Shown: positions 1-5,277, numbered from the stretch's first letter. The stretch is 10,102 bases of DNA from Alphaproteobacteria bacterium (GCA_017643325.1 JAEPNS010000096.1:1-10102); one strand, 5' to 3'. The notes: generated by a model not told the origin, from the letters alone. A program made the numbers and translations.

Positions 1-953
1 CGCAGGCGCTCGCGGAAACGGGGGATGCGGACGCCGCCGCCGACGCCGGGGCGCGCGCGGATGCCGCCGAGGCCGATCAGGTCGCCAGAGTCGGCGCGTC
101 ACTCCTGTTTCATGGCGACGGATTGCGCGCGCACGCGTGCTTCGACCGGGCGCTCGAACTGCACGAGGCGTGTGTCAGCGCGCACTGGCTGCTGGGCGAA
201 CTGTTCAGCCGGCGCGGCGAGATCGACCGGGCGCTCCACCATTACCGGCGTTGCCTCGAAATTGATCCGGACGCGAATGGCCCGGCCTACATGATCGCCG
301 CGCTCGGCGGGGCGTCGGCACCGGACCGCGCGCCGGACGCGTATGTGGCGGCCTTCTTCGACTGGTATGCGGACCATTTCGACGCCCACCTGACGGAGCG
401 GCTCGCCTATACCGGGCCGCGGCAGGTGGCCGAGGCACTGGCCACGGCCCGCCCGGATGGCTTCGGCCGGGTGCTGGACCTCGGATGCGGGACCGGGCTG
501 GCGGGCGAGGCCGTCAAGCCGCATTCGGACTATCTGGTGGGCGTCGACCTCTCGCCCGCGATGCTGGAAAAAGCCCGCGCGACCGGGGCCTATGACGAAC
601 TCGTCGAGGGAGAACTTCTGGACGTGCTGGGGTCGCGGGCCGACGCGGAGTTCGATGCGGTCATCGCCGTCGACGTGCTGGTCTATGTCGGCGCGCTCGA
701 CCGGCTGCTCGCGCAGGTCCGTCGCACCCTGGGCGCCGATGGTGTGTTCATCGCGACCTTCGAGGACGCGGATGCGGATGCGGCATGGGAGCTCTCGGCG
801 AGCGGCCGGTACCGCCACGCGTCGCGGTACCTCAGGGAGACCGGCCTCGCGGCCGGTTTCGCGGCTGTGGAGGTGACGCCGACGACCCTGCGCGAGGAGT
901 ACGGGGAACCCGTCGCAAGCCTCATTGCCGTGTTCGACGCGCGCCCGGCATAG
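1..953 (+). CDS. TPR-containing SAM-dependent methyltransferase, 5' end outside the window
   Basis: The reading frame is already open at the left edge (first full codon at base 3). It has no in-frame ATG or GTG before a TTG at 123, and that TTG falls inside a TPR-like helix pair, so the true start lies outside the window. Visible order: an Ala/Asp-rich stretch; TPR-like repeats over about residues 30-90 of the fragment, the second ending in the typical Leu-Glu-Ile-Asp-Pro; then a class I methyltransferase domain. SAM motif I is Val-Leu-Asp-Leu-Gly-Cys-Gly-Thr-Gly at fragment residues 157-165. The acidic motif II residue is Asp182 in Gly-Val-Asp-Leu-Ser. Motif IV-like Asp-Ala-Val-Ile-Ala-Val-Asp-Val-Leu follows. 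The fold and SAM binding are clear. The substrate is unknown; TPR-methyltransferase fusions of this kind are common in alphaproteobacteria and usually uncharacterised. The gene ends five bases before a hairpin terminator. Confidence 0.85.
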   Translation, partial: QALAETGDADAAADAGARADAAEADQVARVGASLLFHGDGLRAHACFDRALELHEACVSAHWLLGELFSRRGEIDRALHHYRRCLEIDPDANGPAYMIAALGGASAPDRAPDAYVAAFFDWYADHFDAHLTERLAYTGPRQVAEALATARPDGFGRVLDLGCGTGLAGEAVKPHSDYLVGVDLSPAMLEKARATGAYDELVEGELLDVLGSRADAEFDAVIAVDVLVYVGALDRLLAQVRRTLGADGVFIATFEDADADAAWELSASGRYRHASRYLRETGLAAGFAAVEVTPTTLREEYGEPVASLIAVFDARPA

Positions 954-986
954 AAAAACGCCCGGCCGGAGCCGGGCGTCTTTGTT
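954..986. terminator. Bidirectional rho-independent terminator between convergent genes
   Basis: A perfect 9-bp stem (ACGCCCGGC at 958-966 pairing with GCCGGGCGT at 971-979) closes a 4-base loop. On the plus strand it is followed by CTTTGTT. On the minus strand the tract is TTTTT (bases 958-954 read in reverse). It therefore terminates the methyltransferase gene from the left and the DJ-1-like gene (stop at 1009) from the right. The minus-direction T-run is the better one. Confidence 0.85.
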
Positions 987-1008
987 ACTGGCCGGTTGTG
1001 CCGGGGCG

Positions 1009-1566
1009 TTATGCCGCCTCCTGCACCGCCTTGCCGTCGATCAGGTCGAGGAAGGCCTCGAGGCGGCCCGCGCTCGAGGATTCGCTGATCGCGGTGATCA
1101 GCTTGCCGTCGACAACCAGGTTCTCGTCGGGTTCCCAGTTCGCACCGGCGCGGGTCAGGTCGTCACCGAGCTCCGGCTCGCCGGCCACCCGGCGGGCAGC
1201 CGCCACGTCGGCGGACACCAGCAGGCGGACCGCATCGCCGATCACGAGCATCGGCTGTTCGGCGTCCAGGAACGCGGCGATCAGGCGCTTGGTGTGCGGG
1301 TTGTCCTGCAGCGTGTCGGCGCTGTTCTTGCCGTCGGGCAGGATCAGGCCTTCATAGTCCGCCGCGAGGGCATCCGCGATGTCTTCGTCGGCCATGAAAT
1401 GGTGGCCCCACGCGCCGTCGTGCCAGCCCTGGACGAGACCGCCGTCAGGCGAGATCACCTTGACCTTACGGCCGCGGGCGAGGAGGGTTTTCTGGGTATC
1501 GGTAAACGTCGTCTCTGCAAATCCGGCAGCGGCGAGTATTGCAATTGGAAGTTTTTCTTCTGCCAT
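1009..1566 (-). CDS. DJ-1/PfpI-superfamily protein lacking the nucleophilic Cys; resembles catalase C-terminal domain
   Basis: This 185-residue single-domain protein opens with a beta strand and an Ala-Ala-Ala-Gly-Phe loop (residues 12-16), the usual start of the DJ-1/PfpI flavodoxin-like fold. Further family landmarks are Val-Ile-Ser-Pro-Asp-Gly-Gly (37-43) and Leu-Ile-Leu-Pro-Asp-Gly (74-79). In PfpI-type proteases and glyoxalases the nucleophile elbow reads Ile-Cys-His-Gly. Here it is Ile-Gly-Asp-Ala (109-112), so the catalytic Cys and the following His are both absent. The pattern Pro-Asp-Gly-x-x-Ser followed later by Val-Ile-Gly-Asp recalls the Cys-less C-terminal domain of large-subunit catalases, here as a free protein. 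That comparison is from memory, not an alignment. I chose ATG at 1566 because GGAG (1578-1575) lies 8 bases before it; the upstream in-frame GTG at 1575 overlaps that site. Cytoplasmic, with no signal peptide. The function is unknown and classic hydrolase activity is unlikely. Confidence 0.85.
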   Translation of the reverse strand: MAEEKLPIAILAAAGFAETTFTDTQKTLLARGRKVKVISPDGGLVQGWHDGAWGHHFMADEDIADALAADYEGLILPDGKNSADTLQDNPHTKRLIAAFLDAEQPMLVIGDAVRLLVSADVAAARRVAGEPELGDDLTRAGANWEPDENLVVDGKLITAISESSSAGRLEAFLDLIDGKAVQEAA

Positions 1567-1591
1567 ATTAAGCACTCCATGGTTGTGGCGC

Positions 1592-1694
1592 GCGGTTTCG
1601 GGAAAATCCGCTACTGCGCCGTGGCAAGCCTGTCCGGGATGCGCCTGATAACGCGCAATCCGGCTGGCTTGCTCGTTCGGGATCAGGCCCCCGA
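1592..1694 (-). promoter_or_regulatory. Structured 5' leader of the DJ-1-like gene
   Basis: In the predicted transcript the main element is an interrupted hairpin between 1672 and 1624. GCAAGCC pairs with GGCTTGC (7 bp), then an AG/ACA internal loop, CCGG with CCGG (4 bp), a 2x2 internal loop, TGCGC with GCGCA (5 bp), and an 8-base loop: 16 pairs in total. Just upstream is a 5-bp hairpin (1694-1677, TCGGG with CCCGA). Just before the ribosome binding site is a bulged 7-bp hairpin (1611-1592). None is followed by a T-run, so this is not a simple attenuator. It matches no riboswitch I recognise. The pairing is read by eye and GC-rich DNA forms chance stems, so the functional claim is tentative. 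Confidence 0.4.
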
Positions 1695-1736
1695 TCGGGT
1701 GGCGGGGACCAAAACCGCGATGTCGATGATGCCCGG

Positions 1737-1765
1737 AATGTAGGAATCACATCCGGCCAAGTCAA
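1737..1765 (-). promoter_or_regulatory. Sigma70-type promoter for the DJ-1-like gene
   Basis: Read on the minus strand, TTGACT (1765-1760) is followed after exactly 17 bases by TACATT (1742-1737). That is 5/6 and 4/6 matches to the -35 and -10 consensus with the ideal spacer. Initiation would fall near 1730 and give an unusually long leader of about 165 bases before the ATG at 1566. It is the best promoter match I noticed in the window. Confidence 0.55.
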
Positions 1766-1790
1766 TCAGCGGAGCCATGTTGTGCGGTTT

Positions 1791-1806
1791 CGCCGCATAC
1801 GCGGCG
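1791..1806 (-). terminator. Weak hairpin downstream of the bactofilin gene
   Basis: CGCCGC (1791-1796) pairs with GCGGCG (1801-1806) around a 4-base loop, about 34 bases past the bactofilin stop. No T-run follows on the minus strand, so it is at best a weak or Rho-assisted end. The bactofilin transcript may read on towards the DJ-1-like gene. A short direct repeat, CGCATACG (1794-1801 and 1809-1816), overlaps it. Confidence 0.2.
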
Positions 1807-1839
1807 GACGCATACGGGGAATGCGGCGCGAATCCGGCT

Positions 1840-2418
1840 CTAGGCGCTCTGCGCGGAGACCGGGCTATCGGTTCTCGCGGCCGATGTGGGCAGCGGTGTC
1901 GCGCCCTCGTCGCGGGTGATCGTGCCGGCGATTTCCCCGCCCGATTCCACCTCGATGCGCCCGTACTTGATCGTCCCGGTCACATGGCCGCCCGAGCGGA
2001 TCTGCAGAACACCGGAGACGTTCAGTTCGCCCTCGAACCGGCCGTGAATCTCCGCATCGGTCACGTTCGCCGAGCCGGTGTAGATACCACCCTCGGCGAT
2101 CTCGAGGACCTCGCTGTTGAGAGTCGCCTCGACCGTGCCCTCGACGACCAGCGTGTCGCAATCCGAGACTTCACCCTTGAGCTTGATCCCCGGCCCGACG
2201 GTCATCCGCGCGCCGACGCTGCGGGCCTGGCGGGGCGTGTCCGTGTTGCGCCGCACGGTCTGGCCGCTCAGCGGAACCGGAGGGATTTCGTCCAGGCTGC
2301 GTGCCGGGGTGGCGGGTGTCTGTTCCGCGTCGCTCATATCCGTTTTCCCGTGGGGGCCGCTCTCACCGTCGCTGTCCGCATCGGGGGCATTGCCCGCAAT
2401 TTTTCGTTTCAAGAACAC
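1840..2418 (-). CDS. Bactofilin, cytoskeletal beta-helix protein
   Basis: 192 residues. The N-terminus is short and basic-hydrophobic (Met-Phe-Leu-Lys-Arg-Lys), like the membrane-binding peptide described for bactofilins. A disordered Pro/Asp/Ser-rich linker follows (about 8-70), then the bactofilin core (about 70-168), then a disordered Ala/Ser/Thr tail. The core shows the family pattern of short strands separated by Gly: Ile-Lys-Leu-Lys-Gly-Glu-Val (78-84), Leu-Val-Val-Glu-Gly-Thr-Val-Glu-Ala (90-98) and Ile-His-Gly-Arg-Phe-Glu-Gly-Glu-Leu (124-132). Bactofilins polymerise without nucleotides and scaffold cell-wall enzymes, stalks or poles; the partner here is unknown. The start is GTG at 2418 with no clear Shine-Dalgarno. 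An internal ATG at 2337 is possible but would remove the membrane peptide, so I prefer the GTG. There is no M23 peptidase neighbour, unlike many bactofilin loci. Confidence 0.88.
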   Translation of the reverse strand: MFLKRKIAGNAPDADSDGESGPHGKTDMSDAEQTPATPARSLDEIPPVPLSGQTVRRNTDTPRQARSVGARMTVGPGIKLKGEVSDCDTLVVEGTVEATLNSEVLEIAEGGIYTGSANVTDAEIHGRFEGELNVSGVLQIRSGGHVTGTIKYGRIEVESGGEIAGTITRDEGATPLPTSAARTDSPVSAQSA

Positions 2419-2437
2419 TGTATCGCAACTTGCTGTT

Positions 2438-2447
2438 GTGACGTCAC
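2438..2447. promoter_or_regulatory. Perfect 10-bp palindrome upstream of bactofilin
   Basis: GTGACGTCAC is a perfect palindrome 19 bases before the GTG start of the bactofilin gene. A GTTAAC box (2463-2468) lies a little further upstream. The position suits an operator or promoter element, but I found no convincing -35/-10 pair around it and a 10-bp palindrome can occur by chance. The rest of the 2419-2594 gap shows nothing I can name. Confidence 0.25.
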
Positions 2448-2587
2448 GCGATTTTCCGGAGGGTTAACGTCCGTCCCGTCGCGTTATTCCGAATTTGAAC
2501 GAACATTCGGTCGAGGATATGTCGCCGTCGCGGCGCAAAGGCGATTTCTGCGCTGTGTTTGCCGCATTTTCGCGCGGAGGTGGCCCC

Positions 2588-2631
2588 AAAGCGAACGCAC
2601 CCGGCTCGCCTGAGCCGGGTGCGTCCAAAAC
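2588..2631 (-). terminator. Strong hairpin terminator of the small secreted protein gene
   Basis: A perfect 13-bp stem runs from 2595-2607 to 2612-2624 (arm core CGCACCCGGCTC) with a 4-base loop. It begins 27 bases past the stop at 2652. On the minus strand it is followed by TCGCTTTGG, a poor T-tract, so stem strength rather than the tail would drive termination. No gene ends on its left side, so it serves the minus-strand gene. Confidence 0.65.
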
Positions 2632-2651
2632 CGGAGGTTGGTCCGGGGCGA

Positions 2652-3029
2652 TCAGCCGTCGACGGAAACGACCCGAACGTGCCAGGGGCCGCTGGCCTCG
2701 ACGACGATCTTGAAGTTGCCCGGGCCCGTGAAGGGCATGTTGCCCGTCATGGGGCCGGCGTCGTCCTCGCGCGACTGCGGCGCGCTGGAGATCAGCTCGA
2801 TATCGTTCTGGTCGACAACCTTGACCAGGAACTTGCCGCCGGTCGCTGACCAGCGGATTTCGAACCGCCCGTCGGCCTCGAACACTTCGCCGACCTTGGC
2901 GTCGGCGGCACGGTCTTCGTACAACAGGGTCGTCTGGGCGATGGCGCCCGAAACGGCAAAGGAACCCAAGGCGATCGCCATCGCAAAGGCCAGGACAAGG
3001 GCGTGAATCTTTCGTTGAACAAGGCTCAT
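2652..3029 (-). CDS. Small secreted/periplasmic protein of unknown function
   Basis: 125 residues with a clear Sec signal peptide: basic n-region (Arg6, Lys7), hydrophobic core (about 9-26), and Ala-Ile-Ala before Gln32 as the likely signal peptidase I site. The mature part is about 94 residues without cysteines or membrane segments. It is rich in short beta-prone stretches (Phe-Glu-Ile-Arg-Trp, Phe-Leu-Val-Lys-Val-Val, Phe-Lys-Ile-Val-Val-Glu-Ala, Trp-His-Val-Arg-Val-Val) separated by Gly/Asp turns. This suggests a compact beta-sandwich exported to the periplasm or outside. I do not recognise the family. It stands alone, with its own promoter (3118-3145) and terminator (2595-2624). The ATG at 3029 has only a weak GAG-containing site (ACGAGA) about 9 bases upstream. 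The 5' UTR can form a 7-bp hairpin (3060-3066 with 3072-3078). Confidence 0.75.
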   Translation of the reverse strand: MSLVQRKIHALVLAFAMAIALGSFAVSGAIAQTTLLYEDRAADAKVGEVFEADGRFEIRWSATGGKFLVKVVDQNDIELISSAPQSREDDAGPMTGNMPFTGPGNFKIVVEASGPWHVRVVSVDG

Positions 3030-3117
3030 GTTTTCATCTCGTCAGTTTGGTTGGTCCGGCGTGTCGCATTTCGACACGGCTGACTTCGCTCCCAACTACA
3101 CCGTCCCCACGGTGCAT

Positions 3118-3156
3118 ATCATACTACCGGTTGCGGGCCTGTTAACCTTTATTAAC
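3118..3156 (-). promoter_or_regulatory. Promoter of the secreted protein gene, with an overlapping TTAA-box pair
   Basis: On the minus strand TTAACA (3145-3140, 5/6 to -35) and TATGAT (3123-3118, 5/6 to -10) are separated by 16 bases, placing initiation near 3111 and giving a leader of about 80 bases. The -35 is embedded in a pair of TTAA boxes (3142-3145 and 3152-3155) 6 bases apart. The alphaproteobacterial cell-cycle regulator CtrA binds TTAA-N7-TTAA, so this is one base off the consensus spacing. It could be a CtrA-like site or simple AT-richness at a promoter. Confidence 0.5.
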
Positions 3157-3215
3157 GCATCATTCTGCGACAGGCGCCACGTTACGACCCCATCCACGCA
3201 AGCTGCGTGCCAAGT

Positions 3216-3292
3216 TGGCGCGCCCGACAGGATTCGAACCTGTGACCTTCGGCTTCGGAGGCCGACACTCTATCCAACTGAGCTACGGGCGC
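3216..3292 (-). tRNA. tRNA-Arg(CCG)
   Basis: A full cloverleaf reads on the minus strand. The acceptor stem is GCGCCCG with CGGGCGC; the D stem GCTC/GAGT includes one G-U pair. The anticodon stem TCGGC/GCCGA encloses loop CTCCGAA with anticodon CCG (plus-strand 3256-3258), decoding CGG. The T stem ACAGG/CCTGT encloses TTCGAAT. The discriminator is G and the CCA end is encoded (3218-3216). A small 6-bp hairpin lies just downstream (3195-3209) without a T-run. No direct repeat of the tRNA 3' end appears in the window, so there is no sign of use as an integration site here. Confidence 0.97.
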
Positions 3293-3304
3293 ATCTCGGC
3301 GCGG

Positions 3305-3333
3305 ACCATTGCGCCAAACCCGCCCGACGTCAA
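3305..3333 (-). promoter_or_regulatory. Likely promoter of tRNA-Arg
   Basis: On the minus strand TTGACG (3333-3328, 5/6) and AATGGT (3310-3305, about 3/6) are 17 bases apart. The -10 ends 12 bases before the mature tRNA 5' end, a normal short leader. A second TTGACC lies 9 bases further upstream. The weak -10 limits confidence. Confidence 0.4.
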
Positions 3334-3416
3334 GCATACGTTGGTCAAACGCATGCCGCGCACCATATATTCCGGGAGGCGTCGCAACGCCTGACTGTGT
3401 CCGAGCGGAGGCCCCG

Positions 3417-3827
3417 ATGACCGAAAAGAGTGACGACAAGATCGAGAAAACCGATGCGGAATGGCGCGCGCAGCTGACGCCGGAGCAGTACCACATCACG
3501 CGCGAGGCCGGCACCGAACCGGCGTTCACGGGGAAATATCACGCCAGCAAGGACCCCGGCGTGTTTCATTGTGTGTGTTGCGGGACCGCATTATTCGATT
3601 CCGACGAAAAATACGATTCCGGGACCGGATGGCCGAGTTTCTGGAAACCGGTGTCTGACGATGCCGTCGAAACCCACGTCGACCGCTCCTACGGGATGGT
3701 GCGCAACGAGGTCGTTTGCGCGCGCTGCGATGCCCATCTGGGGCATGTGTTTCCGGACGGGCCGCCGCCGACCGGCCTTCGCTTCTGCATGAATTCCGCC
3801 TCGCTGGAACTCAAGCCGAAGGACTAG
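3417..3827 (+). CDS. msrB: Peptide-methionine (R)-S-oxide reductase
   Basis: 136 residues, the usual length for a free-standing MsrB, and no signal peptide, so cytoplasmic. It reduces the R epimer of methionine sulfoxide in proteins using thioredoxin. Visible landmarks: two zinc-binding Cys-x-x-Cys pairs (Cys52/Cys55 and Cys101/Cys104), the conserved Gly-Thr-Gly-Trp-Pro-Ser-Phe (69-75), His107-Leu-Gly-His110-Val-Phe, and the active-site Arg-Phe-Cys-Met-Asn-Ser-x-Ser-Leu with catalytic Cys124. The start at 3417 is fixed by GGAGG (3407-3411) five bases upstream. A possible -10 (TATATT, 3366-3371) lies in the gap shared with the divergent tRNA gene, but its -35 is poor. The stop is only 14 bases from the stop of the convergent sbtB, with no hairpin terminator between them. 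Confidence 0.97.
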   Translation: MTEKSDDKIEKTDAEWRAQLTPEQYHITREAGTEPAFTGKYHASKDPGVFHCVCCGTALFDSDEKYDSGTGWPSFWKPVSDDAVETHVDRSYGMVRNEVVCARCDAHLGHVFPDGPPPTGLRFCMNSASLELKPKD

Positions 3828-3841
3828 GGCGCGACCGGCCG

Positions 3842-4153
3842 TCAGAAGTGCTCGGAGCGGATGACCTCCACATCCGAGACCGCGACGATCCCGATCTGAC
3901 GTTCCACCACCTCGTAGATCTGCCCCAGCGTCTCGTCGAGGCGCGACGCATCGATGATGCAAACGATCGCGACCATGTGTCCGGCCGCGCTTACAAGGCC
4001 GTTGCGGTCCCACACGCCGTCCTGGCCGCGGCCGCCCTGGGCGGGAAATACGGTGTAGCCGAGTACCCCGGTACGGTCGAGGACGTCGGTCAGCCTGCGG
4101 GCGACGACACGTTCGATGATGATCTCGATCCGTTTCTTGGGATGAAGTTCCAT
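3842..4153 (-). CDS. sbtB: SbtB-like PII-family regulator of the bicarbonate transporter, without C-terminal R-loop
   Basis: 103 residues with a PII-like pattern: strand Arg-Ile-Glu-Ile-Ile-Ile-Glu (8-14), helix, Gly29-Val-Leu-Gly-Tyr-Thr-Val (29-35), a Gly/Arg-rich T-loop region (about 40-58), and a second beta-alpha-beta unit ending Val-Glu-Val-Ile. Cyanobacterial SbtB binds adenine nucleotides, including cAMP, and plugs SbtA. Its identity here rests on the fold pattern plus position 35 bases after sbtA. By eye against remembered cyanobacterial SbtB, this protein ends at the Glu-His-Phe that matches Gly-His-Thr-Phe, so it lacks the following Cys-Gly-Pro-Glu-Gly-Cys redox loop. A good AAGGAG lies 8 bases before the ATG at 4153. 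A longer open frame continues upstream through sbtA but is only a shadow. Confidence 0.85.
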   Translation of the reverse strand: MELHPKKRIEIIIERVVARRLTDVLDRTGVLGYTVFPAQGGRGQDGVWDRNGLVSAAGHMVAIVCIIDASRLDETLGQIYEVVERQIGIVAVSDVEVIRSEHF

Positions 4154-4188
4154 GGGCGTCACTCCTTCGGCACCGCGTTCACCACGGT

Positions 4189-5172
4189 TCAGGTCACCAT
4201 TTCCGCGGCGGCGGTGTATAGCGGGATTCCGATGGCCAGATTGAACGGAAATGTCACACCGAGCGACATCGTCGCATAGATCGCCGGCCGCGCCTCCGGC
4301 AGGGCGATCCGCATGGCGGCAGGGACCGCGATATAGGACGCGCTCGCCGCAAGTGTTACGAGGAGCGCCGCGTTGCCGGCCTCGAGGCCCATGGCGGCGG
4401 CGGCCGCGAGCGCGATCGTGGCCGATATCAGCGGCATGTACATGCCGAACAGGATCGTCTGCAGGCCGAGTGCGCCCCGGCTGCCCCGAAGCCCGCGCCC
4501 GGCGATCAGGCCCATGTCGAGGAGAAACAGGGCCAGCACGCCCTTGAACGGGTCGACGATGAAGGGCGCCATTGTCAGCAGGCCCTCCTCGCCCGTGATC
4601 CAGCCGATGAAGAAGGCCCCGACCAGGACGACGATCGAGCCGTTGAGCAGGATTTCCTGGAACAGCGACCCGTTGTTGCGCGCGCCGCGGTCGGACCCCG
4701 CGTCGTGCCGGCGCGCGAGCCAGATCCCGGTCAGGATCGCCGGGGCCTCCATGGCGGCGGCAACCGCGACGAGGTAGCCGTCGAACAGGATCGCCTGGCT
4801 GCGCAGGAACTCGTTTGCCGCAATGAAGGTCACGATGCTGATGGACCCGTAGTGCGCGGCCACGGCCGCCGCATCCACTTTCGGCAGCGGGCTTGTGAGC
4901 CGCAGCAGCGCGAAGGCCAGCACGGGGATCGCGAAGCTGAAGGCGATCCCGGCAGCAATGAGCATCAGCAGTTCGGCGTCGAGGCCCGCACGGGCCACTT
5001 CCGCGCCGCCCTTGAAGCCGATGGCGAGCATCAGATACAGCGAAAGCGCCTTGGCGAAGGGCTCGGGTATGTTGAGGTCGGAGCGGGCCAGCGCCGCCGC
5101 GAGGCCCAGCACGAAGAACAGGACCATCGGCGAGAGCAGGTTCGCCGCAAGCACCCCGATCACGTTTTCCAT
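4189..5172 (-). CDS. sbtA: SbtA-family sodium-dependent bicarbonate permease
   Basis: 327 residues, highly hydrophobic, with about ten membrane segments in two halves of five joined by a hydrophilic linker (about 154-170, Arg/Asp/Asn-rich). Family landmarks are Ile-Gly-Phe-Lys-Gly-Gly (51-56), Ala-His-Tyr-Gly-Ser-Ile-Ser-Ile-Val-Thr-Phe (106-116) and Met-Glu-Ala-Pro-Ala-Ile (141-146). Members import bicarbonate with sodium across the inner membrane; known cyanobacterial SbtA proteins are somewhat longer, about 370 residues. The downstream PII-like gene supports the assignment. The start at 5172 lacks a strong Shine-Dalgarno; there is only a G-rich stretch and GAG nearby. The 105-base gap to the next gene upstream holds a short dyad (5193-5209) and no clear promoter, so it may be transcribed separately or with the hydrolase gene. 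The exact substrate is inferred from the family. Confidence 0.9.
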   Translation of the reverse strand: MENVIGVLAANLLSPMVLFFVLGLAAALARSDLNIPEPFAKALSLYLMLAIGFKGGAEVARAGLDAELLMLIAAGIAFSFAIPVLAFALLRLTSPLPKVDAAAVAAHYGSISIVTFIAANEFLRSQAILFDGYLVAVAAAMEAPAILTGIWLARRHDAGSDRGARNNGSLFQEILLNGSIVVLVGAFFIGWITGEEGLLTMAPFIVDPFKGVLALFLLDMGLIAGRGLRGSRGALGLQTILFGMYMPLISATIALAAAAAMGLEAGNAALLVTLAASASYIAVPAAMRIALPEARPAIYATMSLGVTFPFNLAIGIPLYTAAAEMVT

Positions 5173-5192
5173 GGTCTCGGCCCCCCGCCGCC

Positions 5193-5209
5193 ATGCGTGA
5201 TGAACGCAT
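5193..5209. promoter_or_regulatory. Inverted repeat just upstream of sbtA
   Basis: ATGCGT (5193-5198) and ACGCAT (5204-5209) form a perfect 6-bp dyad with a 5-base spacer, 21 bases before the sbtA start. It could be an operator or a leader hairpin controlling sbtAB, but it is short. No regulator gene adjoins it. Confidence 0.25.
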
Positions 5210-5277
5210 CGATCCGACGATTCAATAAACCCGCGGGGCCGGACATACCAGCCTGCGCGACGCGAACGTGACCGAGT

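Noticed and set aside
99..818. Minus-strand frame opposite the methyltransferase
   Set aside because: Arg-rich shadow without motifs; the plus strand carries intact SAM-binding motifs.
1794..1816. Direct repeat CGCATACG at a 15-base period considered as an operator or repeat element
   Set aside because: Only two 8-base copies, overlapping a weak hairpin downstream of a gene end; compatible with chance.
1777..2613. Long plus-strand frame opposite the bactofilin gene
   Set aside because: The minus strand encodes an unmistakable bactofilin core; the opposite frame is a codon-bias shadow with no motif.
3195..3209. 6-bp hairpin after the tRNA considered as a terminator
   Set aside because: 3-base loop and no T-run on the minus strand; too weak to call.
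3028..3529. Open frames on both strands across the tRNA, reading Arg-Ile-Arg-Thr-Cys-Asp-Leu-Arg-Leu on one strand and Val-Ala-Gln-Leu-Asp-Arg-Val-Ser on the other
   Set aside because: These are the well-known false proteins produced by translating a tRNA gene; the cloverleaf of tRNA-Arg explains the sequence.
4189..5209. Frame upstream of and in phase with sbtB, running antiphase through sbtA
   Set aside because: It is Arg/Gly/Pro-rich shadow translation. sbtB has its own ATG with AAGGAG at 4153 and homology begins there.
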